In this document: piece after piece, positions 17,411 through 29,036 of the stretch | Position numbering within the stretch: the stretch's first letter is position 1 | Layout: the number at the start of each line of letters is the position of its first letter | Assembly (NCBI GenBank): GCA_963777725.1 | Contig: CAVZRR010000003.1 | Location: 1 to 64,000 of the forward strand | DNA from: RPQJ01 sp963777725 | GTDB taxonomy: Bacteria; Pseudomonadota; Gammaproteobacteria; Steroidobacterales; Steroidobacteraceae | Direction of reading: 5' to 3' | Length of the DNA stretch: 64,000 nucleotides | Notes under the pieces: generated by a model | The model's database searches: none | The model's input: only the letters and a program-made list of their open reading frames with translations | Told to the model about the DNA's origin: nothing | Made by a program: the position numbers and the translations under genes

Positions 17411-17832
17411 TAGCGCCGGGTCTTGCGCAGCTTCTGGATCGCCTGCAGCTGGGCGCTGATCGCGGCGAGCTCGGCTTCGGCCGTCGCGATTTCCTGCTTC
17501 TCGGTGCGGGCGCGAATCGCTTCCTCGGCCTGCTTCTTCGCCTCGAGCACCTTGGCCTCGTCGAGGTCCGCGGCACGGATCGCGGTGTCGGAGAGCACGT
17601 TGACGTGGTCGGGCTGCACTTCGAGGAAGCCGCCCTGCACGTACACCATCTCCTCTTCTTCCTTGCCCGGCACCTTGATGCGCACCGTGCCGGCCTTGAT
17701 CTGGGTGATCAGCGGAGCGTGGCGCGGATAGATGCCGAGCTCGCCCATGATGCCCGGAAGCACCACGAACTCCGCGTCGCCGGAGTAGATGGACTCCTCC
17801 GCGCTGACGACGTCGATTCGCATGGTGGCCAT
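17410..17832 (-). CDS. atpC: ATP synthase epsilon subunit
   Basis: Epsilon subunit of the F1 central stalk, which couples rotation and can inhibit ATP hydrolysis. The 140 residues comprise the N-terminal beta-sandwich (MRIDVVSAEESIYSGDAEFVVLPGIMGELGIYPRH) and a C-terminal two-helix domain ending QAIQKLRKTRR. It is last in the atp operon, 9 bases after atpD. Start could be the first Met or the MRIDVV three codons later. The REP-like repeat touches its stop. Confidence 0.97.
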   Translation of the reverse strand: MATMRIDVVSAEESIYSGDAEFVVLPGIMGELGIYPRHAPLITQIKAGTVRIKVPGKEEEEMVYVQGGFLEVQPDHVNVLSDTAIRAADLDEAKVLEAKKQAEEAIRARTEKQEIATAEAELAAISAQLQAIQKLRKTRR

Positions 17833-17841
17833 AGTGGTTCC

Positions 17842-19269
<1,428 letters not shown>

Positions 19270-19329
19270 GGTCGTGTCCCTGGGAATGGGGTTAGCGGTT
19301 AGCGGATGGGGATGCGGAGCTGCGCTGCA

Positions 19330-20223
19330 CTACACCGCCGCGGCGCCGCCCACGATCTCCGAGAGTTCCTTGGTGATCGAGGCCTGGCGGCTCTTGTTGT
19401 AGATGAGCTGCAGCTCTTCGATGATGTTCAGCGCGTTGTCGGACGCGGACTTCATCGCCACCATGCGCGCCGACTGCTCGGAGGCGATGTTGTCGGCGGC
19501 GGCCTGGTAGACGAACGTCTCCAGGTAGCGCACCAGCAGCTCGTCGAGCACGGTCTTCGCGTCGGGTTCGTAGAGGTAATCCCAGCTGCCCTCGCGCACC
19601 TTGTCCGCGTCGAGGTCGGCGCCTTCCGGCGTCTGCCATTCGAGCGGGATCGGGATCATCGTCGCGTGGACCGGCTCCTGCTTCATCGTGTTGACGAAGC
19701 GGTTGCTGAAGATGTGCACCTCGTCGAGCCGACCCTCGAGGTAGCCGTCGACCAGCATCTTGACCGGGCCGATCAGGCGCTCGAGCGCCGGCCGGTCGCC
19801 GTAGTTGATGACCTGCGAGACGATCGTGCCGCCCATCCGGTTCAGGAAGCCGAAGCCCTTGTTGCCGATCGCGCAGTACTCGACTTCGACGCCCTTCGCG
19901 ATCCACTCCTTGTGCTGGGTGAGCATCACCCGCAGCAGGTTCGTGTTCAGGCCGCCGCAGAGGCCCTTGTCGGTCGTGATCACGACGGCGCCGACGCGCT
20001 TCACGTCGGGGCGGCGGGTCAGCAGCGGGTGCTTGTACTCGGCATTGGCGCGGGCCGCGTGCATCGCGATGCTGAGGATGCGCCGCGCGTAGGGCCGGCC
20101 GGCCCGCATGCGCTCCTGCGCCTTCTTCATCTTCGACGCAGCGACCATTTCCATCGCCTTGGTGATCTTGCGCGTGTTCTGCACGCTCTTGATCTTGAGG
20201 CGGATTTCCTTGGTTCCGGCCAT
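19330..20223 (-). CDS. atpG: ATP synthase gamma subunit
   Basis: Rotor shaft of F1, 297 residues. It starts MAGTKEIRLKIKSVQNTRKITKAMEMVAASKM, the conserved N-terminal helix, and ends with MKSASDNALNIIEELQLIYNKSRQASIT, the matching C-terminal helix. A GLCGGLN motif (ITTDKGLCGGLNTNLLR) is present. It follows atpA by 19 bases on the same strand. Confidence 0.98.
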   Translation of the reverse strand: MAGTKEIRLKIKSVQNTRKITKAMEMVAASKMKKAQERMRAGRPYARRILSIAMHAARANAEYKHPLLTRRPDVKRVGAVVITTDKGLCGGLNTNLLRVMLTQHKEWIAKGVEVEYCAIGNKGFGFLNRMGGTIVSQVINYGDRPALERLIGPVKMLVDGYLEGRLDEVHIFSNRFVNTMKQEPVHATMIPIPLEWQTPEGADLDADKVREGSWDYLYEPDAKTVLDELLVRYLETFVYQAAADNIASEQSARMVAMKSASDNALNIIEELQLIYNKSRQASITKELSEIVGGAAAV

Positions 20224-20242
20224 GTTGGCTCCCGGCGCGGGC

Positions 20243-21784
<1,542 letters not shown>

Positions 21785-21840
21785 TTCGCATTCCTCTGCA
21801 GGCCATGACCGCGCGGGCGGCTGGGCCGGGTGAATTCTGT

Positions 21841-22377
21841 TCAGCCAGTCAATTCAGTCTCGAGCCGCTCGAGCTTGCCCTTCATCGAGCCGTCGATCAG
21901 CAGGTCGCCCGACCGCACCACCGCGCCGCCGATCAACGCCGGGTCGACCGTGCATTGCAACCGCACGTCGCGGCGCAGGCGGGTGCGCAGGGCGGCCGCG
22001 AGCCGCGCCTTCTGCTCGTCGCCGAGGGTCGTCGCGGAGACGATCTCCACGTCGGCCACGTTCTGGTCCTCGGCCTCGAGCGCCTTGAACTGGGCGGCGA
22101 TCTCCGGCAGGAAATCGAGCCGCCCGTTCTCGGTGAGCAGGCCGAGCAGGGCCCGCCCCTGCGCGTCGAGATCGGCACCGCAGATGCCTGCGATGAGTTC
22201 CTCGAGTTGCGCGGCGGACACACCCGGGCTGCGCTCGAGCAGCCGGAACTCCTCGCTCAGCACCACCCCGCGGGCGTTGCCGAGCCAGCGGGACCATTCC
22301 GCCAGCCGGCCCTGCTCGCGCGCGGCGGCGAAGGCCGCCTTGGCGTAGGGTCTCGCGATCGTGGCTCTCTCGGCCAT
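21841..22377 (-). CDS. atpH: ATP synthase delta subunit
   Basis: Peripheral-stalk cap connecting F1 to the b dimer, 178 residues as usual. Starts MAERATIARPYAKAAFAAAREQGRL and ends with the family segment LRTRLRRDVRLQCTVDPALIGGAVVRSGDLLIDGSMKGKLERLE. Same strand and order as the other atp genes. Confidence 0.97.
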   Translation of the reverse strand: MAERATIARPYAKAAFAAAREQGRLAEWSRWLGNARGVVLSEEFRLLERSPGVSAAQLEELIAGICGADLDAQGRALLGLLTENGRLDFLPEIAAQFKALEAEDQNVADVEIVSATTLGDEQKARLAAALRTRLRRDVRLQCTVDPALIGGAVVRSGDLLIDGSMKGKLERLETELTG

Positions 22378-22414
22378 GCGTCGTTACTCCGGAACCTTAA
22401 GGTCGCCGCGGCCG

Positions 22415-22901
22415 TCAGGCCTTGGCGCCCTCGATCTCGCGGGCCAGCTTCTCGATCAGGTCGGCGTGCGCCTTGGCGTCGATTTCGCGCTCGAGCAGCC
22501 TGCGAGGCGCCGGCCACGGCGAGCGTCGCCACGTCCTTGCGGAGCGTGTCACGCGCGCGGGCCTGCTCCAGCGCCACTTCCTGCCGCGCATCGCCGACGA
22601 GCCGCTGGCCCTCGGAGATGGCGGTGGCACGGGCTTCCTCGATGATCTCGCTCGACCGGCGATTCGCCTGGTCGACGATCTTCAGGGCCTTTTCGCGCGC
22701 CTCGTCCACGATCCCGGCAGCGTCACCGCTCGCCTGGTGCAGCTCCTTCTGGCCACGCTCGGCGGCCGCGAGGCCGTCGGCGATCTTCTTCTGGCGATCT
22801 TCGATCGCCTTCAGGAGCGGGGGCCAGATGAACTTGACGCTGAACCAGATCAGGATCAGGAAAACGATCGCCTGGCCGATGATCGTCGCATTGATGTTCA
22901 T
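22415..22901 (-). CDS. atpF: ATP synthase b subunit (frameshifted)
   Basis: Peripheral-stalk b subunit with one N-terminal membrane helix (MNINATIIGQAIVFLILIWF) and a long charged coiled coil (LKAIEDRQKKIADGLAAAERG). The frame breaks near 22500: the first part reads LAVAGASQAARAR, while the expected continuation RLLEREIDAKAHADLIEKLA with its stop is in the next frame. Removing one base (the A in CGCAGGC on the coding strand) restores a 161-residue protein. Because this operon is otherwise perfect, sequence error is the best explanation. Confidence 0.93.
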
Positions 22902-22927
22902 GGCGACGTCCTCGCGTCAGACGCGTT

Positions 22928-23203
22928 TCAACCCTGGATGACGGACAGGAGCGGGTTCGCGACCGCGAAGAACATCGCGAGCGCCACGCCGATCAGGAAC
23001 GCCGCGTCGATCAGGCCGGCGAGCAGGAACATGCGGCCCTGCAGGGTCGGGATCAGTTCCGGCTGGCGGGCGGCCGCCTCGAGGAACTTCGAGCCCATGA
23101 TGCCGATGCCGATGCAGGCGCCGATCGCGCCCAGGCCGATGATCAGGCCGATCCCCAGGGCGGTGAAGGCCTGGATCTGGGCGAGGTACTGTGCCATTTC
23201 CAT
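22928..23203 (-). CDS. atpE: ATP synthase c subunit
   Basis: Proteolipid of the F0 rotor ring, 91 residues in two membrane helices. The Gly-rich first helix (IGLGAIGACIGIGIMGSKF), the polar loop ARQPEL, and the second helix carrying the ion-binding Asp66 (LAGLIDAAFLIG) are all visible. An Asp and absence of a Na+-type ES motif point to a proton-coupled ring. Order and strand match the operon. Confidence 0.98.
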   Translation of the reverse strand: MEMAQYLAQIQAFTALGIGLIIGLGAIGACIGIGIMGSKFLEAAARQPELIPTLQGRMFLLAGLIDAAFLIGVALAMFFAVANPLLSVIQG

Positions 23204-23248
23204 TGTCGTCTCCAGTCAGTCGTGCGGTTGCGTGAACGGGTGAACGGG

Positions 23249-24064
23249 TCAGTGGTGCTCGGTCGCCATCGTGACGTACACGATCGTGAGCACCATGAAG
23301 ATGAAGGCTTGCAGCGTGATGATCAGGATGTGGAAGATCGCCCAGGCCGAGCCCGCGAGGATCTGGCCGAGCATCGACAGCCCGCTGCCGAACGTGAAGC
23401 CGGCCCAGCTCGCGCCGAGCAGCGCGATCAGCATGAAGACCAGCTCGCCGGCGTACATGTTGCCGAACAGTCGCATCGCGAGCGAGACGGGCTTCGACAG
23501 CAGCTCGACCACGTTCAGCAGGAAGTTCGGGATCCACAGCACCGGGTGCGAGCCGAACGGCGCCGTGAACAGCTCGTGCAGGTAGCCGCCGGTGCCCTTC
23601 ACCTTGACCGAATAGAACAGCACGATCAGCAGCACCGAGATCGACATCGCGAACGTGGTGTTGAGGTCGGCGGTCGGCACGACGCGCCAGTAGTGCAGGC
23701 CGAACCAGCCGGCGATCACGCCGGGCAGGTCGAGCGGCAGCAGGTCCATGGCGTTCATGAAGAACACCCAGAGGAAGATCGTCAGCGCGAGCGGCGCGAG
23801 GAAGCGGCGGTCGAGGTGGAAGACTTCCTTGACCTGGGTGTCGACGAACTCGACGACCATCTCGACGAAGGCCTGGCCCTTGCCCGGCACGCCGGAGGTG
23901 GCCTTGCGGGCGGCGGCGTAGAAGAGGCCCAGCGCCAGGAAGCCCGTCAGCACCGACATGAAGATCGTGTCGACGTGCAGCGTCCAGAACCCTTCGCCGA
24001 CCTTGAGGTGGCTCAGGTGGTGGGTGATGTATTCGGTGCTGTTCGCGGGTCCTTGTCCGGCCAT
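23249..24064 (-). CDS. atpB: ATP synthase a subunit
   Basis: Stator channel subunit of F0, 271 residues, multi-pass. The start MAGQGPANSTEYITHHLSHL matches the family; the frame is open further upstream over atpI but that part is not AtpB. The essential Arg lies in LSKPVSLAMRLFGNMYAGEL, and FHLDRRFLAPLALTIFLWVFFMNAMDLLP is typical of proteobacterial AtpB. It starts two bases after the atpI stop. Confidence 0.98.
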   Translation of the reverse strand: MAGQGPANSTEYITHHLSHLKVGEGFWTLHVDTIFMSVLTGFLALGLFYAAARKATSGVPGKGQAFVEMVVEFVDTQVKEVFHLDRRFLAPLALTIFLWVFFMNAMDLLPLDLPGVIAGWFGLHYWRVVPTADLNTTFAMSISVLLIVLFYSVKVKGTGGYLHELFTAPFGSHPVLWIPNFLLNVVELLSKPVSLAMRLFGNMYAGELVFMLIALLGASWAGFTFGSGLSMLGQILAGSAWAIFHILIITLQAFIFMVLTIVYVTMATEHH

Positions 24065-24066
24065 GA

Positions 24067-24447
24067 TCAGTCCGCAACTCCGAACGTTCGTTTCGTGTTC
24101 TGCCCGCCCCCGCGGGCGGCCCCAATCCAGTATCCGAAGAAGGTCGCCACGTAGGCCGCGAGCAGCGCCACCGCGTGGACCTTCGGTGACCGGAACGCCA
24201 CCACCAGCAGGGCGACCGTGAAGGCGACCTTCACGACCCAGCCGGAGAAGAAGCTCCAGGCCACGCGCTGCGCGCTCGCTCCCGCGCCGTGTCGCAGCAT
24301 CGCGAACGCCATCAGCGACGTCGCCGCGATACCGATCCCGGCCCCGAGCAGCGCCGATGCGCCGGCGCGGGACCCCCACACGGCGAGGCAGGCGGCCGCA
24401 ACGACCGCCCCGAGCAACCCCTGCCCGAGCACGACGTTCACGTGCAC
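24067..24447 (-). CDS. atpI: ATP synthase subunit I
   Basis: A 126-residue four-helix membrane protein at the head of the atp operon, thought to assist c-ring assembly. Hydrophobic segments are near residues 8-25, 33-50, 67-84 and 93-110, and the segment FFSGWVVKVAFTVALL is characteristic of AtpI. The extreme N-terminus (MHVNVVLGQGLLG) has a short lead, so the start may differ by a few codons. Confidence 0.88.
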   Translation of the reverse strand: MHVNVVLGQGLLGAVVAAACLAVWGSRAGASALLGAGIGIAATSLMAFAMLRHGAGASAQRVAWSFFSGWVVKVAFTVALLVVAFRSPKVHAVALLAAYVATFFGYWIGAARGGGQNTKRTFGVAD

Positions 24448-24609
24448 GTCGCCGCCCCTGCTGGATCTCTGCGTTGCTCAAGGCCTCACACCATCGTCCG
24501 GGCAACAAAAAAGCCACGTCATGTGCCGGGCGCTTCCGGCCACGGGTGGCGTTTCGATCCGTTACCCGGGCAGGCCATGCTGCAACGCACAGCCTCCGGA
24601 AGGCCGCAA

Positions 24610-24639
24610 ATTATATCTGGTCTTTTTGCACTGCTTCAA
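24610..24639 (-). promoter_or_regulatory. Candidate sigma70 promoter of the atp operon
   Basis: On the - strand there is a perfect TATAAT (-10) at 24610-24615 and TTGAAG (-35, four of six matches) at 24634-24639, spaced 18 bases. It reads into atpI, whose start is about 160 bases downstream. It is the best promoter match in the region; transcription start is not verified. Confidence 0.55.
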
Positions 24640-24740
24640 TGCAGCAAAGGCGTTAACGCGGGAATCGCCTTGCGGCTTACACGGATGGCGGCCGGGGGCC
24701 TGCGTCCGGTCGAGTGGCCGCGACACGAGCGCTCCATGGT

Positions 24741-24777
24741 ATCGCATCAGTATTCAGTTTATATGACTGATAGCGAT
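24741..24777. repeat. Imperfect inverted repeat ATCGC-TCAGT
   Basis: Arms ATCGCATCAGT and ACTGATAGCGAT pair with a one- or two-base bulge around TATTCAGTTTATATG. There is no following T-run on either strand, so this looks more like an operator or RNA hairpin than a simple terminator. It lies between the parB stop and the atp promoter. Confidence 0.4.
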
Positions 24778-24863
24778 CCACGTCATGATGACCGTTTACC
24801 AGTCATCAGAAATAACTGACAGATGACGCGGCCTGTAACGGGGCCACTGTAGCCGACCCTCAG

Positions 24864-25775
24864 CTACTGGATGTGGGCCAGGATGCCGTCGAGTTCGTCG
24901 AGGCTGTTGTAGGCGATCACGAGCTTGCCGCGACCCTTGGTGCCGTGCTGGAGCTGGACCTTCGCGCCGAGCTTGTCGGCCAGGTCGTGCTCGAGTCGCG
25001 TGATGTTGGGATCCGGCCGCGGCGGCGGGGCGCGCTCGGACCCGTCGTCCTTGTGCTCCGACAGGCGCCGGACCAGCGCCTCGGTCTCGCGGACCGACAG
25101 GCCCTTCTTCGCCACCAGCATCGCGACCTCGACCTGCTGCCGGGTGACGGACAGGCCGAGCAGCGCCCGCGCGTGTCCCATCTCGATCTGGCGGGTCTCG
25201 ACGAGGCCCTTGACCTCCTCGGCGAGCTCGAGCAGCCGCAGCAGGTTGCTGACCGCGGCGCGCGAGCGCCCCACGGCATCTGCGGCCGTCTGGTGCGTCA
25301 TCTCGAACTCGCGGATCAGCCGGTCGAGCGCGCGCGCCTCCTCGAGCGGGTTCAAGTTCTCGCGCTGGATGTTCTCGATCAGCGACATCGCCATCGCCGC
25401 CTCGTCGGGCACGCGGCGGATCACGGCCGGCACGTCGTGCAGGCCCGCCATCTGCGCAGCCCGCCAGCGACGCTCGCCGGCGATGATCTCGTACCGCGGC
25501 GGCTCGCCGGCGCGTTGCGCCGTCACCGGCCGGACGATGATCGGCTGCACGACGCCCTGCGCGCGGATCGAGTCCGCGAGTTCCTGCAGGCTCTCCGGAC
25601 GCATGTCGAGGCGCGGTTGGAAGCGCCCGCGCTGCAGCAGGTCCACCGGAATCTTCGCGAGCTCCTCGTCGAACCGGGGCGCCGGCGCCGCGTCGGATTC
25701 CGCGGACGGAGCAGGAGAGGCGGTCCCGAGCAGTGCTTCGAGGCCACGGCCGAGACTGGGTCGCTTGGTTGCCAT
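24864..25775 (-). CDS. parB: Chromosome partitioning protein ParB
   Basis: CTP-dependent DNA clamp that loads at parS and spreads to organise the origin, 303 residues. It begins KRPSLGRGLEALLG, the ParB amphipathic start that contacts ParA. The CTPase motif GERRWRAA, the ENIQRENLNPLEEARAL segment, and the HTH (MTHQTAADAVGRSRAAVSNLLRLL) are present. The C-terminal dimer domain ends YNSLDELDGILAHIQ. Two matching parS sites are seen in recF. parA lies upstream, with a convergent PagL-like gene between. Confidence 0.97.
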   Translation of the reverse strand: MATKRPSLGRGLEALLGTASPAPSAESDAAPAPRFDEELAKIPVDLLQRGRFQPRLDMRPESLQELADSIRAQGVVQPIIVRPVTAQRAGEPPRYEIIAGERRWRAAQMAGLHDVPAVIRRVPDEAAMAMSLIENIQRENLNPLEEARALDRLIREFEMTHQTAADAVGRSRAAVSNLLRLLELAEEVKGLVETRQIEMGHARALLGLSVTRQQVEVAMLVAKKGLSVRETEALVRRLSEHKDDGSERAPPPRPDPNITRLEHDLADKLGAKVQLQHGTKGRGKLVIAYNSLDELDGILAHIQ

Positions 25776-25786
25776 AGCGGGATATT

Positions 25787-26400
25787 ATGCCGCCCGCGTC
25801 GCGACGACGCAGAGGCACGCGACGATCCGAACCCGCAGACACGAGACCGGCCGGCGGCGAGGCCCCGCGCTTGCGAGCCGGCTGCTCGCCTGCGCGCTGC
25901 TGCTCGAGCCGGCGGCGGCTCGGGCCGAAGCCCCCGGGGACACGCCGCCCATCGACCGGCCGTGGTGCTTTCGGCGGGCACGTTCGCGCTGGTCGAGGCC
26001 TACGATTATCCGTACCGGCTCGGCATCCAGTACCGCTTCGCCGCGCGTGGCCGATGGTCGCTGGAGCCGGGCCTCGGCGCGGCCTTCGGGCCCGGACGGC
26101 ATGGCCTTCCTGTACCTGGACCTGCTGCGCGACTTCCGGCTGGGCGAGCGCTGGTTCCTGACGCCGAGCCTCGCCGCCGGGTATTTCACGAACGGCGACG
26201 CGATCGGGGTCAACGAGCAGCTGGAGTTCCAGTCCGCAATCGCGCTCTCGCGGGTGCTCGACGGCGGCCTGCGGGTCGGCCTCGCCGTCCATCACGTCTC
26301 GAACGGCGGTCTCGCGTCGCCGAACAACGGCACGGAGTCGCTGGTCGTCTTCGTCAGGTATCCGTTGGGGCGTCCGTCCCCGGGTGCGCGGAATCCGTAG
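25787..26400 (+). CDS. PagL-like lipid A 3-O-deacylase (frameshifted, start unresolved)
   Basis: An outer-membrane acyloxyacyl hydrolase-like protein of about 200 residues lying opposite to parA and parB. A signal-peptide-like stretch (GPALASRLLACALLL, then EPAAARAEAPG) is in one frame; VVLSAGTFALVEAYDYPYRLGIQYRF is in another; MAFLYLDLLRDFRLGERWFL through RNP is back in the first. The PagL catalytic pattern H-x-S-N is visible in VHHVSNGGLASPNNGTESL. Frame changes fall near 25970 and 26095 and the start codon is not settled. It overlaps the parA 3' end by 47 bases. Confidence 0.68.
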
Positions 26401-27191
26401 GCGCGGCGGCCGCCGCGAGCTGGGCCTCCTCCTCGCGCCGGATCAATTCGCCGGCGAGCGCAAGATAGGCGAGCGCACCGCGCGAGTCCTTGTCGTGGTA
26501 CATCGCGGCCTTGCCGAAGCTCGGCGCCTCGGCGAGGCGCACGTTGCGCGGGATCACCGTGCGGAACACCTTGTCGCCGAAATGCATGATCAGCTGTGCA
26601 GCCACTTCGTTCGACAGGTTGTTCCGCGGATCGAACATCGTGCGCAGGATGCCCTCGAGCTCGAGGTCGGGATTCACGCTCGCGCGGATCTGCTCGATCG
26701 TGCCCATCAGCGCCGAGAGTCCCTCGAGCGCGTAGTACTCGCACTGCATCGGCACCAGCACCGAGTCCGCGGCCACCAGCGCGTTCAGCGTCAGCAGGTT
26801 CAGCGCCGGCGGGCAGTCGATGATGATGACGTCGTAGAAGTCGCGCACGGGCTTGAGCGCGTTGCGCAGCCGCACCTCGCGCCCGATCTTGCGTCATCAG
26901 CTGGACCTCGGCGGCGACGAGGTCCTGGTTGCCGGGCAGCACCGTGAAGCCGCCCGGATCGACCGGCACCAGCGCGGCGGCCAGGTCGCACTCGCCGAGC
27001 AGCACGTTCGTCATCGAGTGGCGCAGGTTGCGCTTGTCCACGCCGCAACCCATCGTCGCGTTGCCCTGCGGATCGCTGTCGATCAGCAGCACCTTGCGCT
27101 GCGTCGCCGCCAGCGAGGCCGCAAGGTTGACGGCGGTGGTCGTCTTGCCGACGCCGCCTTTCTGGTTGGCCACCGCGATGACGCGCTTCAT
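26354..27191 (-). CDS. parA: Chromosome partitioning ATPase ParA (frameshifted)
   Basis: Walker-type ATPase that positions ParB-parS complexes. It starts MKRVIAVANQKGGVGKTTTAVNLA with the deviant Walker A, then DSDPQGNATMGCG. After the break, DVIIIDCPPALNLLTLNALVAAD and IPRNVRLAEAPSFGKAA follow. One surplus base near 26893 (AGCTGATGACGCAAGATC region) shifts the frame; removing it yields 278 residues. The alternative extension at the N-terminus (to 27314) is not ParA. Sits 22 bases after rsmG, the usual order. Confidence 0.94.
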
Positions 27192-27213
27192 GGGCCGGGA
27201 AGGATAGCCGTGA

Positions 27214-27844
27214 TCAGTCGGTCTTGTCGTGCGAACGGCACAGTTCGACGAGATGGCGTTCCTCGCCGAGCCCGGGAACCGAGAGCGGGTGGACGGCGGC
27301 GACCTTCCAGCCATCGAGGCGAGCGGCCAGTTCCTGCTCGGGATACCGGCCCTTCATGGCGAGCAGGCGCCCGCCGCCCACGACCAGCGGGCCGGCGACC
27401 TTCACGAGGTCGGCGACCGGGCCCACGGCACGGGCGAGAACCGTGTCGAATCGCATGTCGGGCTTGTAGCTCTCGGCGCGTGACTGCACGACCGCGACGT
27501 TCTTCAGCTCGAGCGCGTCGCGCACGTGCTCGAGGAACCGGCACTTCTTGCCGGTGGACTCGATCAGCGTGAACTGTCGGTGCGGCTCGACGATCGCGAG
27601 CGGAATGCCGGGGAAGCCGGCGCCGCTGCCGACGTCGGCGATGCGCTCGCCGCGCAGGTACGGCTGCACGGTCAGGCTGTCGAGCAGGTGCTTGGTGAGT
27701 TGCGACGGCCGGTCGCGGATGGCCGTCAGGTTCATCCGCGCGTTCCACTCGTCGAGCAGGTCGAGGTGCGCGACCGAGCCTGGCCAGCTGCGCCTCGTCG
27801 AGCTCGAGCGCGAGGGCACGAGTCCCGTCGAGCAGCGTGGTCAT
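27214..27844 (-). CDS. rsmG: 16S rRNA G527 methyltransferase RsmG (frameshifted)
   Basis: Adds m7G527 to 16S rRNA using SAM. The N-terminus MTTLLDGTRALALELDEAQLARL is in one frame and the conserved body (HLDLLDEWNARMNLTAIRD, then IADVGSGAGFPGIPLAIV) is in the next, joined near 27779. One surplus base explains it, giving 209 residues, the usual length. The start is one base from the prpF stop, so rsmG is read with the prp operon rather than with mnmG, which is 15 kb away. Confidence 0.93.
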
Positions 27845-27845
27845 G

Positions 27846-29036
27846 TCAGAATGCGTCGGCCGGTACGCGCACCCAGCCTTCCATGAGCACTCGCGCGCTG
27901 CGGCTCATGATGGCCTTGGTCACGACCCATTCGCCGTCGACCTGGCTGGCTTCCGCGCCGACCCGCAGCGTGCCCGACGGATGGCCGAAGCGCACCGCGT
28001 TGCGCGGACCGCCGCCCGCAGCGAGATTCACCAGCGTTCCCGGGATCGCGGCCGCGGTGCCGATCGCGACGGCGGCCGTGCCCATCATCGCGTGGTGCAG
28101 CTTGCCCATCGACAGCGCGCGGACGAGCAGATCGATGTCGCCGGCGGAGATCCGCTTGCCGCTCGCGGCGACGTAATCCCCCGGCTTTGCAACAAAGGCG
28201 ATCTTCGGTGTGTGCTGCCGCTTCTGCGCTTCCTCGGGCGTCTTGATCAACCCCATCCGTAGCGCGCCGGCGACGCGGATCCGCTCGAACTTCTCGAGCG
28301 CCTTCGGGTCGTTATTGATGTGTTCGCGCAGCTCGGTGCCCGTATAGCCGATCTCGTCGGCGTTCACGAACACCGTCGGGATGCCGGCGGTGATCATCGT
28401 CGCCTTGAGCGTGCCGACACCCGGCACGTCGAGGTCGTCGACGAGGTTGCCGGTCGGGAACATCGCGCCTCCCGACGCGTCCGACTCCGCCGCAGGGTCG
28501 ATGAACTCGAGCACGATCTCCGCGGAAGGAAAGGTCACGCCGTCGAGCTCGAAGTCACCGGTCTCCTGGACCCGTCCGCGGGTGACCGGGACGTGCGCGA
28601 TGATGGTCTTGCCGATGTTGGCCTGCCAGATACGCACGACGCACGTCCCGTCCTGCGGGATGCGCGTCGGGTCGACGAGGCCGGCGTGGATCGCGAATGC
28701 GCCGGCCGCCGTCGACAGGTTGCCGCAGTTGCCGCTCCAGTCGACGAAGGGTTTGTCGATCGACACCTGGCCGTACAGGTAGTCGACGTCGTGGTCCGGC
28801 TGCCGGCTCTTCGAGAGGATCACGCACTTGCTCGTGCTGGACGTCGCGCCGCCCATGCCGTCGATGTGCGCCGCATAGGGGTCCGGGCTGCCGATCACGC
28901 GCAGGAACAACCGGTCGCGCGCCTCGCCCGGCACCTGGCAAGACTCGGGGAGATCCTGCAGGCGGAAGAACACCCCCTTGCTGGTGCCGCCACGCATGTA
29001 GGTGGCGGGAATCCTGGTCTGCGGTGCGAATTTCAT
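27846..29036 (-). CDS. prpF: 2-Methylaconitate cis-trans isomerase PrpF
   Basis: Isomerises the methylaconitate product of AcnD in the methylcitrate cycle; works with AcnD in place of PrpD. The 396-residue protein starts MKFAPQTRIPATYMRGGTSKG, the family hallmark, and contains GNCGNLSTAAGAFAIHAGL and KTPEEAQKRQHTPKIAFVA. Its ATG overlaps the acnD stop (ATGA). The frame runs upstream through acnD's shadow, but this Met is clearly right. Confidence 0.97.
   Translation of the reverse strand: MKFAPQTRIPATYMRGGTSKGVFFRLQDLPESCQVPGEARDRLFLRVIGSPDPYAAHIDGMGGATSSTSKCVILSKSRQPDHDVDYLYGQVSIDKPFVDWSGNCGNLSTAAGAFAIHAGLVDPTRIPQDGTCVVRIWQANIGKTIIAHVPVTRGRVQETGDFELDGVTFPSAEIVLEFIDPAAESDASGGAMFPTGNLVDDLDVPGVGTLKATMITAGIPTVFVNADEIGYTGTELREHINNDPKALEKFERIRVAGALRMGLIKTPEEAQKRQHTPKIAFVAKPGDYVAASGKRISAGDIDLLVRALSMGKLHHAMMGTAAVAIGTAAAIPGTLVNLAAGGGPRNAVRFGHPSGTLRVGAEASQVDGEWVVTKAIMSRSARVLMEGWVRVPADAF

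Larger units (their letters stand above)
24448..24863. other. Intergenic region parB-atpI: atp promoter and inverted repeat
   Basis: About 415 bases without a gene. It is more AT-rich than its surroundings around 24605-24640 and 24740-24830. It holds a sigma70-like promoter reading towards atpI and an imperfect inverted repeat, listed separately. Several copies of the word TCAGT/ACTGA cluster in 24745-24830. I found no convincing small ORF. Confidence 0.6.
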
